64,000 bases of DNA from Gari tellinella (lineage: Eukaryota; Mollusca; Bivalvia; Cardiida; Psammobiidae): contig OV277859.1 of NCBI GenBank assembly GCA_922989275.2, positions 90,082,198-90,146,197 on the forward strand, written 5' to 3'. Below, in pieces: positions 15,001 to 21,867 of the stretch. The notes beneath the pieces are model-generated. The model made no database searches and had not been told where the DNA came from. It was given only the letters and a program-made list of their open reading frames with translations. Every line of letters begins with the position of its first letter. Position 1 is the first letter of the stretch. The position numbers and the translations under genes are program-made.

Positions 15001-18000
15001 CTCAGGTCAGCTGAGGTTCACTATAACAGTAGCATATGGTGTTGTCTGCTACATTTTTTATGCCCCTTCAGTTGGGGGCATATTGTTTTTGTCTGTCTGT
15101 CTGCTTTTTTTTGTCCGTTTGTCGGTGGTCCAGTGGGTAGGACGCTCGACTAGGAAGCGAGAGGTTCCTGGTTCGAGCCCTGTCAGGATCACTGAAATTT
15201 TTCTGAGCAAAAAATTAACCCTACATTGCTCCACTTCACCCAGGTGATTTAAATGGGTACCTGAGAGGGAAATAAGTCAATGTGTCATGGCTGCTAGTAG
15301 CGCCGAATGTAAATGGCCGACTTATGACTCGATGAACAGGGAGGTAATTGTAAAAGTCGGCAGAATATGACATATAAATTTCAGACTTGATAAACCTATC
15401 ACCTTTACCTTTACCTTTACCTTTGTCAATTTGTTTGTCTGTCAGTCCACAACTTTAATCTTAGCCATAACTTTGTTAAAGGTAGAAACTTTATAACTTA
15501 GGTCATGTTCTGCAAAGGTCAATGTCATTTTTGAGTTATTTCCCAGTGTCATATTTTCTTGTCTTTGAGATAACTCCAGTTCTACTGATGTTAACCCATT
15601 ACCCCATACATATGCCTTTTTACGCATTTAATTTATTCCTCCTCTAAAGAGAATAATTCCTCTTTATACAGTCATAAAAATGTAAGATATAAGAAATGGT
15701 ATCTATATCTTAGTAGATGATAACTTAAAGCAGGTTGAAAGTAAAGCAGAATGGGCAATAAATAATCATATGGAAATACATGTAGCTTGATAAGAAGAAG
15801 TGTCATGGATAAGGGCCATAACTCTGCCAACAATATTTTTTTAAGTTATTCCAATTTGTCATGGGTTTTTTGTCTGGAAGATAATTCCATTTACAGCTAT
15901 AATAAAATGTTGTCTTGTCTATTACGCTAAGGCACAATGACCTCAGGTGAGCGAATTAAGGGCCATGGGCCTCTTGTTTATATTACAAACGCAATGCAGT
16001 TAAATGTAGAAAATGACAGATCCTTGAAAATGTTCTCGAATTAAACTTATCTCAGCAGCAAACAGCTTAAGGTTTGATCAGATGCCATGTTACCTGTTTA
16101 ACTGTTCGCAATTGAAATTACTGTTTAACCCTTTCCCCAATAGAAGCGCCTTTTAGCGGATATGATTTATTCATCCGCTGAAGAAAATAGTTCCAATTTA
16201 ATCAGTAATGAATTTGTATTAGTGGGAATGTTTTCTATATTAAAGCACATTATAGCTTAAAGCAGGCTGAAAGTAAAGCAGAATGCGCCCTAAGGCGCAT
16301 TCTGCTTTACTTTCAACCTGCTTTAAGTAGTCACCTATCTTAAGTACTAGAAATAGGCTATCAGGTAAAGGGTTAAGCCCAAACAGGTTTATTGAGAAGA
16401 ATGTGTTCTCCACTGGTTGTTCAGCAGCTTGCAGTGTTGTATAGATAGCCCACTACAATACTGATCTTATCGTTTCAGGTGGATCTAATGATACAGCATG
16501 TCTTCCTACCCCAAGTGCTTCTCCACGACCAGGTGACACATTTGAGTAAGTATGCTGAAGATCTAGTTTAACTCCTCTTTTTAGCTCACCTGGCACAAAG
16601 TGCTATTCTGATCGTGCTATGTCCGTCGTCAGTCGTCGTCCGGTCGTCCGTCGTCAACAATTTCTTTAAATGACATTTCCTCCTAAACTACTGGATGGAT
16701 TTTAACCAAACTTGGCAGAAATGATCCTTATATGGTCCTCTTTGAAATTTGTTCAAATGTTTCCGGTCCGTTGCATATCTAGGTCACAGGAGCTAAAAAT
16801 AGATCATTTCAATAAAAACTTAAAAAATCTTCTTCTCTGAAACCACAGTACCCTGAGCTTAGATATTTGGCACAAAGCATCATCTATAGGTCCTCTATCA
16901 AGATTGTTCAAATTATGTCCCTTTGGTCAAAAATGAACCCGCCGCGGGGGTCACAAATTTACATAGAGTTATAAAGTGAAATCTTCAAATCTCTTCTTCT
17001 CTGAAACTAATATAGCTAAGGCTTTGATATTTGGCATAGTGTAACTTCTAGAGGTATACTTTACCAATATTATTCAAAAGGTTCCGGTCCGTTGTATATC
17101 TAGGTCACAGGAGCTAAAAATAGATTTTTTTTAATAAAAAGCTTAAAAAATCTTCTCTTAAACTACAGTACCCTAAGCTTAGCTATTCTGCACTCAGCAT
17201 CATCCAATCAGCAATTGGCACAATCATATTGTCATAATTTCTCAGCTTTCCAAGATATGTTACATTTACATCAACGGTCCCAGGTGAGCGATTTAGGGCC
17301 GTATACGACTCTTGTTGTTTCTTTACTTTATTCCTGCATGGAGAACAATATTTCCAATTTGTACAGTCATGAATGTGCATAATAACAAGTAGTTTCTACA
17401 TCCTAGCAGATGAAAGCTTAAAGACATCTCCTGTCGACCTTTTGGTCATAACGCCTTGCCAGATTATTTACTGTCAATTTCCTTGCAAAAAGCATGGGTC
17501 TTGTGCATACTGAACCATTGAATCGTCTTATGTGAGACCGGACCTTTATATTTGATAGTTTGGTTAGAAATAACTATTGAAAATCACTAGAGCATGAGTA
17601 TAATCTGGCCCTCGACAGGGAAACTGAGATTGTATTGCACATGCTTTACAGTTACATTGACACCTCCAGAACAATATGCTGGTGGTCCCTCAATGGACTG
17701 AGGAAAAGTCTTTAAGGTGGGCTGAGAGTAAAGCTAAAGACAGACTGAAAGTAAAGCAGAATGTGCATTATATCAAAGACTTCGTTTAACTCCCCTTTTG
17801 GTGCCTTTAATTTATTCCTCCATGGATGAAAATATTTCGAATTGATACAGTTAGGAATGTGCATAATAAGAAAAAATAAAATCTTAGAAGATGATAGCTA
17901 AAAGCAGGCTGAAAGTAATGCAGAATGCACCTTAAGGTGCATTCTGCTTTGCTTTCAACCTGCTTTTAGTGTTCATCTGTTTTCAAAACTAGAAACCGGT

Positions 18001-20338
18001 AATGGGATGATTCATTTGCCTTGAAGAAGGAACAGAAGTGAGACTGAGGTATTGGTGTTCATGTTGTAATGATGACGTTAACAGGTGCAATAGCACCTCA
18101 AAAGATGTTCATCTGGAAACAATATGTTATGGTTTACTTATGAGTTAACCCAGTACTCCATAAATATGCCCTTTTATGCCATTAATTTATTGGTCCAATG
18201 TTAGTTAGTTCCACTTTATACAGTTTGAAATATAGAATGTAAGAACTATTTATATTCTAGCAGCAGGAAGCTTAAAGGGACTCGCAACCGGATGGTGTAC
18301 TTGTCAAAATAAAATAAAATACTCAAATAAAAGCAAATTTGTGGCATTATTTGGCTTCTGACATTAAAAAAATATGATCAGTCCAAAAAAAGTCTAAAGA
18401 ATCGTCACCGAATCTTAGATTTTTAGATATTTTCCATCGTTTTTCTATACCGACTAGTAGACGGTATAGTTGTTGTTGTTGCTTCTCTACACGGGCTCAG
18501 ACATAAACACGAGCCGAATTACGAAGTTGTATGCACTTTCGATCGCTACACATTGAAATAAGTTAAATCGATCCGAGATAAACGGATAGTTCCGTGGTCC
18601 ATTGGTCTAAGTGGTTTCCCCTATTTTGCCTTCTGTCCGCCAATGCCGGGCCCCGGGTTCGAATCCCACCAGAGACCAATATTTTTTTTTTTATTGAAAT
18701 ACATTTTTTTAAACAGAATTTCTTATCCTAAACTAATTCTTTACCATTTATATAAGCGTTTGACACATATTTACAAATTACTATTTTTAATGCACCATCT
18801 GGTTGCGAGTCGCTTTAAAGCAGGCTTAAAGTAAAACAGAATTCATCTTAAGATGCATTCAGCTTTACTTACAACCTGCTTTAAGTGGTCACCTGTCTTC
18901 AAAATTAGCAACAGACAATGGAGTAAAGTGTTAACAGGGCTCCAGATAAGGGGAGTATTTCAATAACTAAAATCTTTATTTCTGCTTCTTCGAGACAATT
19001 CTAATGAGTAGCAACACCATATGGTTTAGTGCAGGCATAAAGGAGAACATGTTGGTAAATGTTTACCCCCTCTCATCTGGAGCTCTGGGGAATTGATTAT
19101 AATAAATGTTGGGTTTTGTTTTCATGACAGCTATGAAATGAAGATGTCACTGGCTGGTTTAACATTCCCGTCTACTGAGGACCCAACTACATACTCTGAC
19201 GCCACAGACTGGGTCATTGAAGATGTCGTCAAGTTCTTCCAGGAGTGTGGCTTTGAAAAAGAGGCTCAATGTTTTGCAGATCAGGTTTGTTAACTTTAAG
19301 ACGCTGGAAATATTTGTAATTAAATCTTTCAACATTCAACGTCATGGACCTGTTTAAGATATACTCATTACATTGGCAAACAGTGCAGACCCAGATCAGA
19401 GGGCTCCTTTAGGAGCCCTCTGATCAGGGTCTACACTGTTTGCTAATTTAGAGCAGTATTTATTATACTACCCAGAATTCCAAGTAGACTGGTTCATGTT
19501 TTGGTAACTAAAAAGATCCACAAGGGAATCTAATAATCCACCAGGGTTTAGTTAGTGTTGAAAGAGTTAATTACACCTTCACTGTTTGCCATATTTTATT
19601 TAGCAATCTCAACTTGTTTAACGATTATCCTGCCTGATTTAACTTTTCCATTATTTGGAAACAGTTTGGACTTGCATTCAAACCAATGAACTTATATTTG
19701 ATGCTTGTTTTCTGGTATTAATTATCACAGGGCTCCAGAATAGAGGAAATAAAACTCAAGTTTTCCAATATTTTCTGTTTTATGTCTGCACCAAACCCTA
19801 TGGTGTGAATACTTATTAGAATCATCCCGAAGAGACAATTCTAATGAGTAGTCACACCATAGGGTTTAGTGCAGACATAAAGATTTTAGTTCTTGAACCC
19901 ATTACCTCATACATACACTTTTTTATGCCTTTGATTTATTCTTCCACTGAAGAAAATAGTTCAAATTTATGCATCCATCAATATGTTTCATAAGAAATAT
20001 TTTCTATATTCTAGCAGATAGTAGCTCAAAGCAGGCTGAAAGTAAAGCAGAATGTGCCATAAGGCACATTCTGCTTTACTTACAACCTGCTTTAAGTGTT
20101 CACCTGTCTTAAAACTGAAAATTGACTATGGGGTAATGGGTTAAATACTCCCCTTATTTGGGGCTGTATCATCATGAGACATTTTGTGTTTATCTTGTAG
20201 GAGATAGATGGGAAATCCTTGTTACTACTACGGAGAGAAGATGTGCTCACAGGCCTTGGGTTGAAGCTTGGACCAGCAGTTAAAATCTACAAGAAGATAG
20301 TTAGATTACAGCAAATCAGTCAATTAGTAGTTTTATGA
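1..20338 (+). CDS. Double PHD finger + SAM domain chromatin protein, 3' ten exons (N-terminus off window)
   Basis: Ten exons join in frame: 1-90, 1948-2131, 5646-5764, 7344-7425, 10089-10151, 11058-11082, 11773-11900, 16479-16545, 19131-19284, 20201-20338. Every intron starts GT and ends AG and the codon phases match across all nine introns. The visible 349 residues contain an AT-hook (RRGRP, residues 21-25), a first PHD finger (Cys64/67/85/88, His93, Cys96/114/117), a second PHD finger (Cys120/123/137/140, His145, Cys148/163/166), an AT-hook-like patch KKRGRKRK (187-194) and a SAM domain (about 278-343). Tandem PHD fingers of this type in KAT6, DPF and PHF10 read acylated and unmodified histone H3 tails; SAM domains of the SAMD1 group oligomerise. 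A nuclear chromatin-binding role is inferred. No MYST acetyltransferase follows, so this is not KAT6 itself. The nearest relative is probably a SAMD1-like or PHF10-like protein; orthology is unresolved. Confidence 0.9.
960..1072 (+). repeat. 3' fragment of SINE S2
   Basis: The stretch with CTCTCTCTGGGG, AATTAGCCCATAAATGGCAG and a short CAAA tail matches the 3' part of the full SINE at 21552-21822. The tRNA-like head is missing. Confidence 0.6.
1100..1326. repeat. Degenerate A1 palindromic element
   Basis: Starts TTAACTCATTACTCC and carries a weakened core palindrome at about 1211-1274 (CTTAAAGC ... GCTTTAAG) with many mismatches. An old copy in intron 1. Confidence 0.5.
1400..1636. repeat. 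A1 palindromic element
   Basis: Core palindrome at about 1437-1509 with arms AATGTGCA/GGCACATT around TTAA. Outer arms match other A1 copies (GAAGACGGGTAACCACTTAAAG; CTACCATATGCTAG). The terminal TTAAs have decayed. Confidence 0.7.
1699..1890. mobile_element. A2 MITE: CAGGGCTGCCAT ends, 6-bp TSD, core A
   Basis: Starts CAGGGCTGCCAT and ends ATGGCAGCCCTG. Flanked by direct repeats CTTACA (1693-1698 and 1891-1896). The centre is the same palindrome as in the TTAA-ended A1 family (CTTAAAGCAGGTTGAAAG ...). Sits 57 bp upstream of the second exon. Superfamily unassigned; the CAGGG start recalls hAT, but a 6-bp TSD does not fit hAT's usual 8. Confidence 0.85.
1948..2131 (+). CDS. Exon: charged linker and first half of PHD finger 1
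   Basis: Acceptor CTTGCAG at 1941-1947; donor AAAG|GTGAGA after 2131. The exon opens with a basic linker, then an acidic/lysine-rich stretch, then CDFC and CIEC, the first two zinc-ligand pairs of PHD finger 1. It ends in phase 1, with the split codon completed at 5646. An A2 repeat ends only 57 bp upstream of the exon. Confidence 0.93.
2239..4904. mobile_element. 2.67-kb TIR element with 7-bp TSD, non-coding
   Basis: The first 23 bases (2239-2261, starting CATGGAGAAAGGACAAATGG) are a perfect inverted repeat of the last 23 (4882-4904). Direct repeats ACAATAT flank it at 2232-2238 and 4905-4911. Inside are about three degenerate 200-bp repeats on the left (2429-3050) and three about 180-bp repeats on the right (4252-4793), plus a purine-rich (GACA)-type stretch near 4085-4250. 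The longest open frame (3087-3410) has no recognisable domain. Superfamily not recognised. Confidence 0.85.
4252..4793. repeat. Three tandem units of about 180 bp
   Basis: Units starting near 4252, 4431 and 4608 share ACTTCGTAGG, CGTTTTTCTCTC, GCTATCGCCTCAAATTTTG and AACGAAAAGAT in the same order. They form the right subterminal block of the 2.67-kb element. Confidence 0.8.
5165..5250. repeat. A1 core palindrome, partial element
   Basis: Near-perfect palindrome with stem tip AATGCTCC TTCA GGAGCATT. Only short A1 flanks remain. Confidence 0.7.
5321..5542. mobile_element. A1 MITE, TTAA to TTAA
   Basis: Starts TTAACCCATTACCCCATA and ends CGGGTAATGGGTTAA, perfect TTAA at both ends. The right arm of the core is shortened. 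Ends CCC/GGG next to TTAA recall piggyBac; Kolobok also uses TTAA. Confidence 0.85.
5646..5764 (+). CDS. Exon: end of PHD finger 1 and start of PHD finger 2
   Basis: Acceptor TTTAAG just before 5646; donor TCG|GTGAGA after 5764. It encodes AHPSC, a helix and WQCMEC, completing finger 1, then CAVC, the first ligand pair of finger 2. The spacing and the HPSC and WQC signatures match KAT6/DPF family double PHD fingers. The intron upstream holds a 2.67-kb nested transposon. Confidence 0.93.
5910..6140. repeat. A1 element (reverse)
   Basis: Core at about 5955-6026 with stem tip AATGCACC TTAA GGTGCATT, fully paired. The right arm matches A1 through ACTATTTTCTTCA and a decayed terminus near 6125. 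Confidence 0.75.
6319..6514. mobile_element. D MITE
   Basis: Ends GGGTTCCAGATAAG / CTGGATCCCTG with a central palindrome CTCATTAGAATCATCTC / GAGACGATTCAAATGAG inside CACCATAGGGTTT flanks. First of three D copies in 740 bp. Confidence 0.8.
6601..6797. mobile_element. D MITE
   Basis: CAGGGCTCAAGAGAAGGGG at left, CCCCTTATCTTTAGCCCT at right. Perfect central palindrome around 6673-6717. Confidence 0.75.
6870..7052. mobile_element. D MITE abutting G element
   Basis: From CCAGGTAAGAGGGAG to CCCCTTATCTGGAGCCCTG. Core D palindrome at about 6940-6985. Its right end touches the G element. Confidence 0.75.
7053..7295. mobile_element. G MITE (GGGGCCCGTTTCATAAAAC ends)
   Basis: Inverted ends around GGCCCGTTTCATAAAAC, both bordered by CCTGG. 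The centre GGAATCGTCTTTTCAAGACG resembles core D. It ends about 50 bp before exon 7344. Confidence 0.8.
7344..7425 (+). CDS. Exon: PHD finger 2 core
   Basis: Acceptor TGTACAG before 7344; donor AAAG|GTAAGA after 7425. It encodes [17 protein letters not shown] followed by the PPL motif. The CDACD and YHMTC motifs are the diagnostic centre of the second finger of a double PHD module. Phase 0 in, phase 1 out. Confidence 0.95.
7550..8185. repeat. B1 element split by a 507-bp insertion
   Basis: The left half core (TGTAGATCCTGATTAGAGGG ... TCTGATCAGG) stops at 7600 and resumes at 8108 (GATTAGGGTCTACACTG), followed by the B1 arm with GACAAGTGTAC. Confidence 0.7.
7601..8107. mobile_element. 507-bp TIR element in B1 palindrome
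   Basis: Starts CAGAGTTGTAGATAA and ends TTTATCTACAACTCTG. Flanked by GATCAGG and GATTAGG (7 bp, one mismatch). No coding potential. Family not recognised. Confidence 0.7.
8680..9180. repeat. Tandem repeat of about 180 bp with (GTCC)n start
   Basis: A GTCCGTCC run at 8680-8706 is followed by three units sharing TTTTTGTTAGTGTCAGTTTTAG, AGCAACCAAATTTGGCATGTA and GGTAACTAGGTCACTGTGAC, starting near 8715, 8899 and 9077. A type often met in bivalve genomes. Confidence 0.75.
9183..9392. repeat. Two (TA)n microsatellites flanking 160 bp
   Basis: TA runs at about 9184-9207 and 9366-9390 border a segment that on the minus strand contains CCTGATGA and GAAACGCGTCGCG. This resembles termini of some Penelope-like retroelements, but nothing more is visible. 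Confidence 0.45.
10089..10151 (+). CDS. Exon: end of PHD finger 2
   Basis: Acceptor TTTTTCAG before 10089; donor AAAC|GTGAGT after 10151. It encodes GKWICSEC, the last zinc-ligand pair with its preceding Trp, then a polar Lys/Asn/Asp linker. Phase 1 at both ends. Confidence 0.93.
10436..10643. mobile_element. G-like MITE with distinct subterminal sequence
   Basis: Outer ends GGGGCCCGTTTTACTAAAC and its complement, again bordered by CCTGG on both sides, but the subterminal part (CTTACGCAAAAATTT) differs from other G copies. The centre contains paired AACAGCAAATA segments. Confidence 0.75.
10700..10961. mobile_element. A1 MITE
   Basis: TTAA at 10700 and 10958. Core with stem tip AATGTGCT TTAG AGCACATT, a paired variant. 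Confidence 0.75.
11058..11082 (+). CDS. 25-nt microexon in linker
   Basis: Acceptor TTTTCAG before 11058; donor AA|GTAAGT after 11082. It contributes about nine residues (LDELQGSK plus a split Lys). Very short, but both splice sites are strong and its phases (1 in, 2 out) are exactly those needed by the flanking exons. It could be alternatively included: skipping it shifts the frame. Confidence 0.8.
11290..11560. repeat. ATGCCCCC-type interspersed repeat fragment
   Basis: TTTTTATGCCCCCTCAAACT ... TTGCCCAGTCTGTCTGTCCACAACTTTAA matches the repeat start at 15057-15130. It covers the open frame here, which is not a gene. Confidence 0.45.
11773..11900 (+). CDS. Exon: AT-hook-like basic patch and low-complexity linker
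   Basis: Acceptor AATTGTAG before 11773; donor AACG|GTAATT after 11900. The exon starts with RGRKRK, which with the preceding split Lys gives a KKRGRKRK AT-hook or nuclear localisation signal. A Ser/Pro/Gly-rich linker follows. A B1 repeat begins nine bases after the exon end, leaving the non-consensus donor GTAATT close to foreign sequence. Confidence 0.9.
11910..12159. mobile_element. B1 MITE, TTAA to TTAA, 9 bp from a splice donor
   Basis: Starts TTAACTCATTCATCCCTG and ends GGGTTCAAAGGGTTAA. Perfect core B palindrome around GGGCTCC TTTC GGAGCCC. Inserted nine bases after exon 11773-11900. Confidence 0.9.
12156..13925. repeat. B1 element interrupted by an AGCTCACC repeat
   Basis: A B1 left arm starts at the shared TTAA (12156) and stops at 12187. 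B1-arm sequence in the opposite sense (AAATATATTG ... TTGTCCATTTAAAG) resumes after 13812 to about 13920. The core is missing. Confidence 0.5.
12188..13812 (+). repeat. AGCTCACC/CTCTTGTT long interspersed repeat, copy 1
   Basis: Begins with a hairpin (GCTCACCTGAGCC / GGCTCAGGATGAGC) and a GTCCGTCGTCC run; ends after GGTGAGCGAC and a GGGCCATGGCCC hairpin at CTCTTGTTTT. The body has about seven units of about 155 bp (anchor TTCAAATTATGACCC near 12533, 12687, 12851, 13005, 13308, 13472, 13627). A type common in bivalves. Class not settled; the terminal hairpins allow a Helitron-like origin. Confidence 0.7.
14012..14372 (+). repeat. tRNA-headed SINE S1
   Basis: A-box-like TGTAGTGGCCCAATGG and B box GAGTTCGATCC lie 40 bp apart, followed by a body with CACCCAGG, AAATGGGTACCTG and GCTCGATGATCAGGGGAG. 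The body is shared with 15118-15425. Confidence 0.75.
15118..15425 (+). repeat. tRNA-headed SINE S1 with (TTTACC)n tail
   Basis: A-box-like GGTGGTCCAGTGGG, B box GGTTCGAGCCC, shared S1 body and a tail of at least four CCTTTA units. The head differs from the 14012 copy more than the body does. Confidence 0.75.
15591..15755. repeat. A1 left half
   Basis: TTAACCCATTACCCCATA through the left core arm (CTTAAAGCAGGTTGAAAGT), then lost. Confidence 0.7.
16125..16376. mobile_element. A1 MITE, TTAACCCTTTCCCC subfamily
   Basis: TTAA at both ends. Perfect core with stem tip AATGCGCC CTAA GGCGCATT. Arms carry TAGAAGCGCC. Lies about 100 bp upstream of exon 16479. Confidence 0.85.
16479..16545 (+). CDS. 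Exon: Ser/Pro linker before SAM domain
   Basis: Acceptor CGTTTCAG before 16479; donor TTTGA|GTAAGT after 16545. It encodes a disordered Gly/Ser/Pro segment. Supported mainly by strong splice sites and exact phase match (1 in, 2 out). Confidence 0.82.
16580..17319 (+). repeat. AGCTCACC repeat, copy 3
   Basis: From TTTAGCTCACCTGGCAC with a GTCGTCCGTCGTC run to CAGGTGAGCGATTTAGGGCC ... ACTCTTGTT. The interior contains two about 230-bp units sharing GTTCCGGTCCGTTG and ATCTAGGTCACAGGAGC. Confidence 0.7.
17325..18010. repeat. A1 fragments and one A1 element
   Basis: A1 left-arm sequence at 17325-17430 is broken. A rearranged double core piece lies at 17715-17775. A nearly complete A1 runs from TTAA at 17786 to about 18008 with core stem tip AATGCACC TTAA GGTGCATT. 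Confidence 0.65.
18276..18814 (+). mobile_element. T element: TTAA-flanked MITE carrying a tRNA-like unit (copy 1)
   Basis: Ends AGGGACTCGCAACCGGATGG and, inverted, AGCGACTCGCAACCAGATGG; TTAA direct repeats at 18272-18275 and 18815-18818. 539 bp. The interior holds a tRNA-like segment (18589-18678) followed by a T run. No open frame of note other than one running through the tRNA-like part. Confidence 0.88.
18589..18692 (+). tRNA. tRNA-like Pol III unit inside T element (probably a pseudo-tRNA)
   Basis: A-box-like TGGTCCATTGGTC and a perfect B box GGTTCGAATCC about 45 bp downstream, then a run of eleven T at 18682-18692 that would stop Pol III. I could not fold a clean acceptor stem, and the T stem pairs over only three bases, so an aminoacylatable tRNA is unlikely. 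The spacing suggests a long variable arm. Confidence 0.5.
18935..19086. repeat. D MITE with half core lost
   Basis: AGGGCTCCAGATAAGGGGAG at left and CTCATCTGGAGCTCTG at right. The core keeps only one arm. Ends 45 bp before exon 19131. Confidence 0.7.
19131..19284 (+). CDS. Exon: first part of SAM domain
   Basis: Acceptor CATGACAG before 19131; donor CAG|GTTTGT after 19284. After a linker it encodes [16 protein letters not shown], the N-terminal helices of a SAM domain, then an Ala/Cys/Phe-rich helix. The W..(E/D)VV.FF pattern is that of the SAMD1/SAMD13 type. Ends in phase 0. Confidence 0.93.
19340..19572. repeat. B2 element (core B, different arms)
   Basis: Perfect core B (CAAACAGTGCAGACCC ... 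GGGTCTACACTGTTTG), but the flanks (ACTACCCAGAATTCCAAG, GGTTCATGTTTTGGT) match only 21868-22090, not B1. Confidence 0.75.
19733..20168. repeat. D MITE interrupted by an A1 MITE
   Basis: D sequence from CAGGGCTCCAGAATAG through the core and TTTTAGTTCTTGA, then A1 (19897-20144), then the D right end ATACTCCCCTTATTTGGGGC. A1 is therefore younger here. Confidence 0.75.
19897..20144. mobile_element. A1 MITE inside D
   Basis: ACCCATTACCTCATACAT to TATGGGGTAATGGGTTAA. Core stem tip AATGTGCC ATAA GGCACATT, fully paired. Confidence 0.8.
20201..20338 (+). CDS. Terminal exon: rest of SAM domain and stop
   Basis: Acceptor TATCTTGTAG before 20201; TGA at 20336-20338. It encodes [15 protein letters not shown], the SAM mid-loop signature, then [15 protein letters not shown], the final helix. 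The protein ends 15 residues past the helix. Confidence 0.95.
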   Translation, partial: EIDGKSLLLLRREDVLTGLGLKLGPAVKIYKKIVRLQQISQLVVL

Positions 20339-20448
20339 TAAAAACCAAAACAGCATTTAGGTCATCTTTCATATAGCATACTTCATTCACATGAGAACTT
20401 TTACAAAGAACTTGGAAACAAGTTATAGATCTTCATTGCGACGCTTAA

Positions 20449-20633
20449 AAAGGGCTCCAGATAAGGGGATTATTTCAAAAACTAAAATCTTTATTTGTGC
20501 ATTAAACCCTATGGTGTCACACTCATTAGAATTGTCTCTTTGAGACAATTCTAATGAGTAGTAACACCATAGGATTTGGCGAGTGAGAAAAATGTAAGGT
20601 TTGTTCAATTTACTCCCTCTTATCTGGGGCCCT
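20449..20633. mobile_element. D MITE
   Basis: AGGGCTCCAGATAAGGGG to CCCTCTTATCTGGGGCCCTG. Perfect core D near 20520-20562. Just past the DPF-SAM stop codon. Confidence 0.8.
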
Positions 20634-20737
20634 GGCTTTCATCACCTTCTGCATGCTGCGGGTAAATTTGTGATAACTGTTGCAGACAGTTTGGATCCAA
20701 CTCAGCTGTGTGTTTTGTCTGGTTCCAAGCTGTTTGA

Positions 20738-20922
20738 CAGGGCTGCTATTTTTTCGGATTTTTCGCAAATCATCGTTTTTTATCCCAGCAGATTGTAGCT
20801 GAAAACAGGCTGAAAGTAAAGCAGAATGTGCCTTTAGGCGCATTCTGCTTTTCTTTCAACCTGATTTAAGTAAACATGCTTGAAAAATAGAAAATTTGGA
20901 AATCTTAGTTATGGCAGCCCTG
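20738..20922. mobile_element. A2 MITE, 6-bp TSD
   Basis: CAGGGCTGCTAT ... ATGGCAGCCCTG. Direct repeats GTTTGA at 20732-20737 and 20923-20928. Carries core A. Confidence 0.85.
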
Positions 20923-21551
20923 GTTTGATACTCTGGAGATGGCTTCAGAAAGAAAATTCAGATAAATCATCTTTGAGAGTTTGAGCAGACTAGACATTTT
21001 GCAGATGATGATTGCATAATATGCTGAAGGTTAAACAGTAAAATTGTCATCTGCTTCATATATTTACTAGTTTTTCTGATTTTTCTCTCATACTGTTCTT
21101 GTATAGTTAGGCTTGAATCCTTTTAATTTCAGTAGTAGAAATATATGGTAGAACTAATTCTTGATTCAAAGTGGGTTTTTAGAGAGGTTAATAAAATAGT
21201 TTAGTATTAAGAGTTATTTCCCTTTAATTACAATATTAGTATTTTACACTTCCTTCAATAGCCAAATTGACATTAGACAGTTGGATGTAGGTAATTTGTT
21301 CTTTTACAGAAACAAACGTTTAAGACAAAATTCTTTCACAGGAAAAGGTTTTGCTTACAGTTACGAATATACATATGTATACCCTTTTCTTACAGGTTCA
21401 TGGACTAAATATTCATTCTTGGTACTTGTAATTTAAAAAAATTCATTTCAACTGTTATAATTTTGTGTGATTTATTCTTAATAATTAATCTCCAGTTTGA
21501 AATGGAAAATTTTCAGCAACTAGAAATTAAATTTACAAAAATACCTTTTAA

Positions 21552-21822
21552 CTGGGGGATGTAGTCGAGTGGTAAAGCACCCACTGACGACGTCAGCGGT
21601 TTGGAGTTCGATCCCCTGCCAGACCAAGTCCTTCGGATGAGACTTTATAAACTTAGGTCCAATGTATGAGTGCTTTACACTTGGCATCTAAAAGAACCAG
21701 AGAACTCTTTCAATAATAAGAGTAGGGCATCGCGCCCTAATTCTCTGTATCCGCTTCCCTCTCGCTGGGGGTGTCCAATTAGCCCATAGATGGCAGAAAC
21801 GGACATAACAAACAAACAAACC
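21552..21822 (+). repeat. tRNA-headed SINE S2 with (ACAA)n tail
   Basis: A-box-like TGTAGTCGAGTGGTAAAGC, B box GGAGTTCGATCCC, and a body ending in AATTAGCCCATAGATGGCAG and ACAAACAAACAAAC. A full-length copy. Confidence 0.8.
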
Positions 21823-21867
21823 TTTAGATAGTCATATGCCATCTGTTTTGCCTCATTAACTCTTGCA

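Larger units (their letters stand above)
14374..15974 (+). repeat. AGCTCACC repeat, copy 2, interrupted
   Basis: Hairpin start CTCACCTGAGCC / GGCTCAAGGTGAG and GTCCGTCGTCC; ends CAGGTGAGCGAATTAAGGGC ... CCTCTTGTTT. The interior was invaded by a SINE (15118-15425) and half an A1 element (15591-15755). Confidence 0.65.
18145..18934. repeat. A1 element split by the tRNA-like TTAA element
   Basis: TTAACCCAGTACTCCATAAA starts at 18145. The copy is opened at the TTAA of its core arm (GC-TTAA-AGCAGG) by 18276-18814, then resumes with the rest of the core and ends at TTAA 18931-18934. Confidence 0.8.

Noticed and set aside
1..20338. Calling the first gene KAT6 (MYST acetyltransferase)
   Set aside because: The double PHD finger matches, but no MYST domain follows; a SAM domain and stop codon do.
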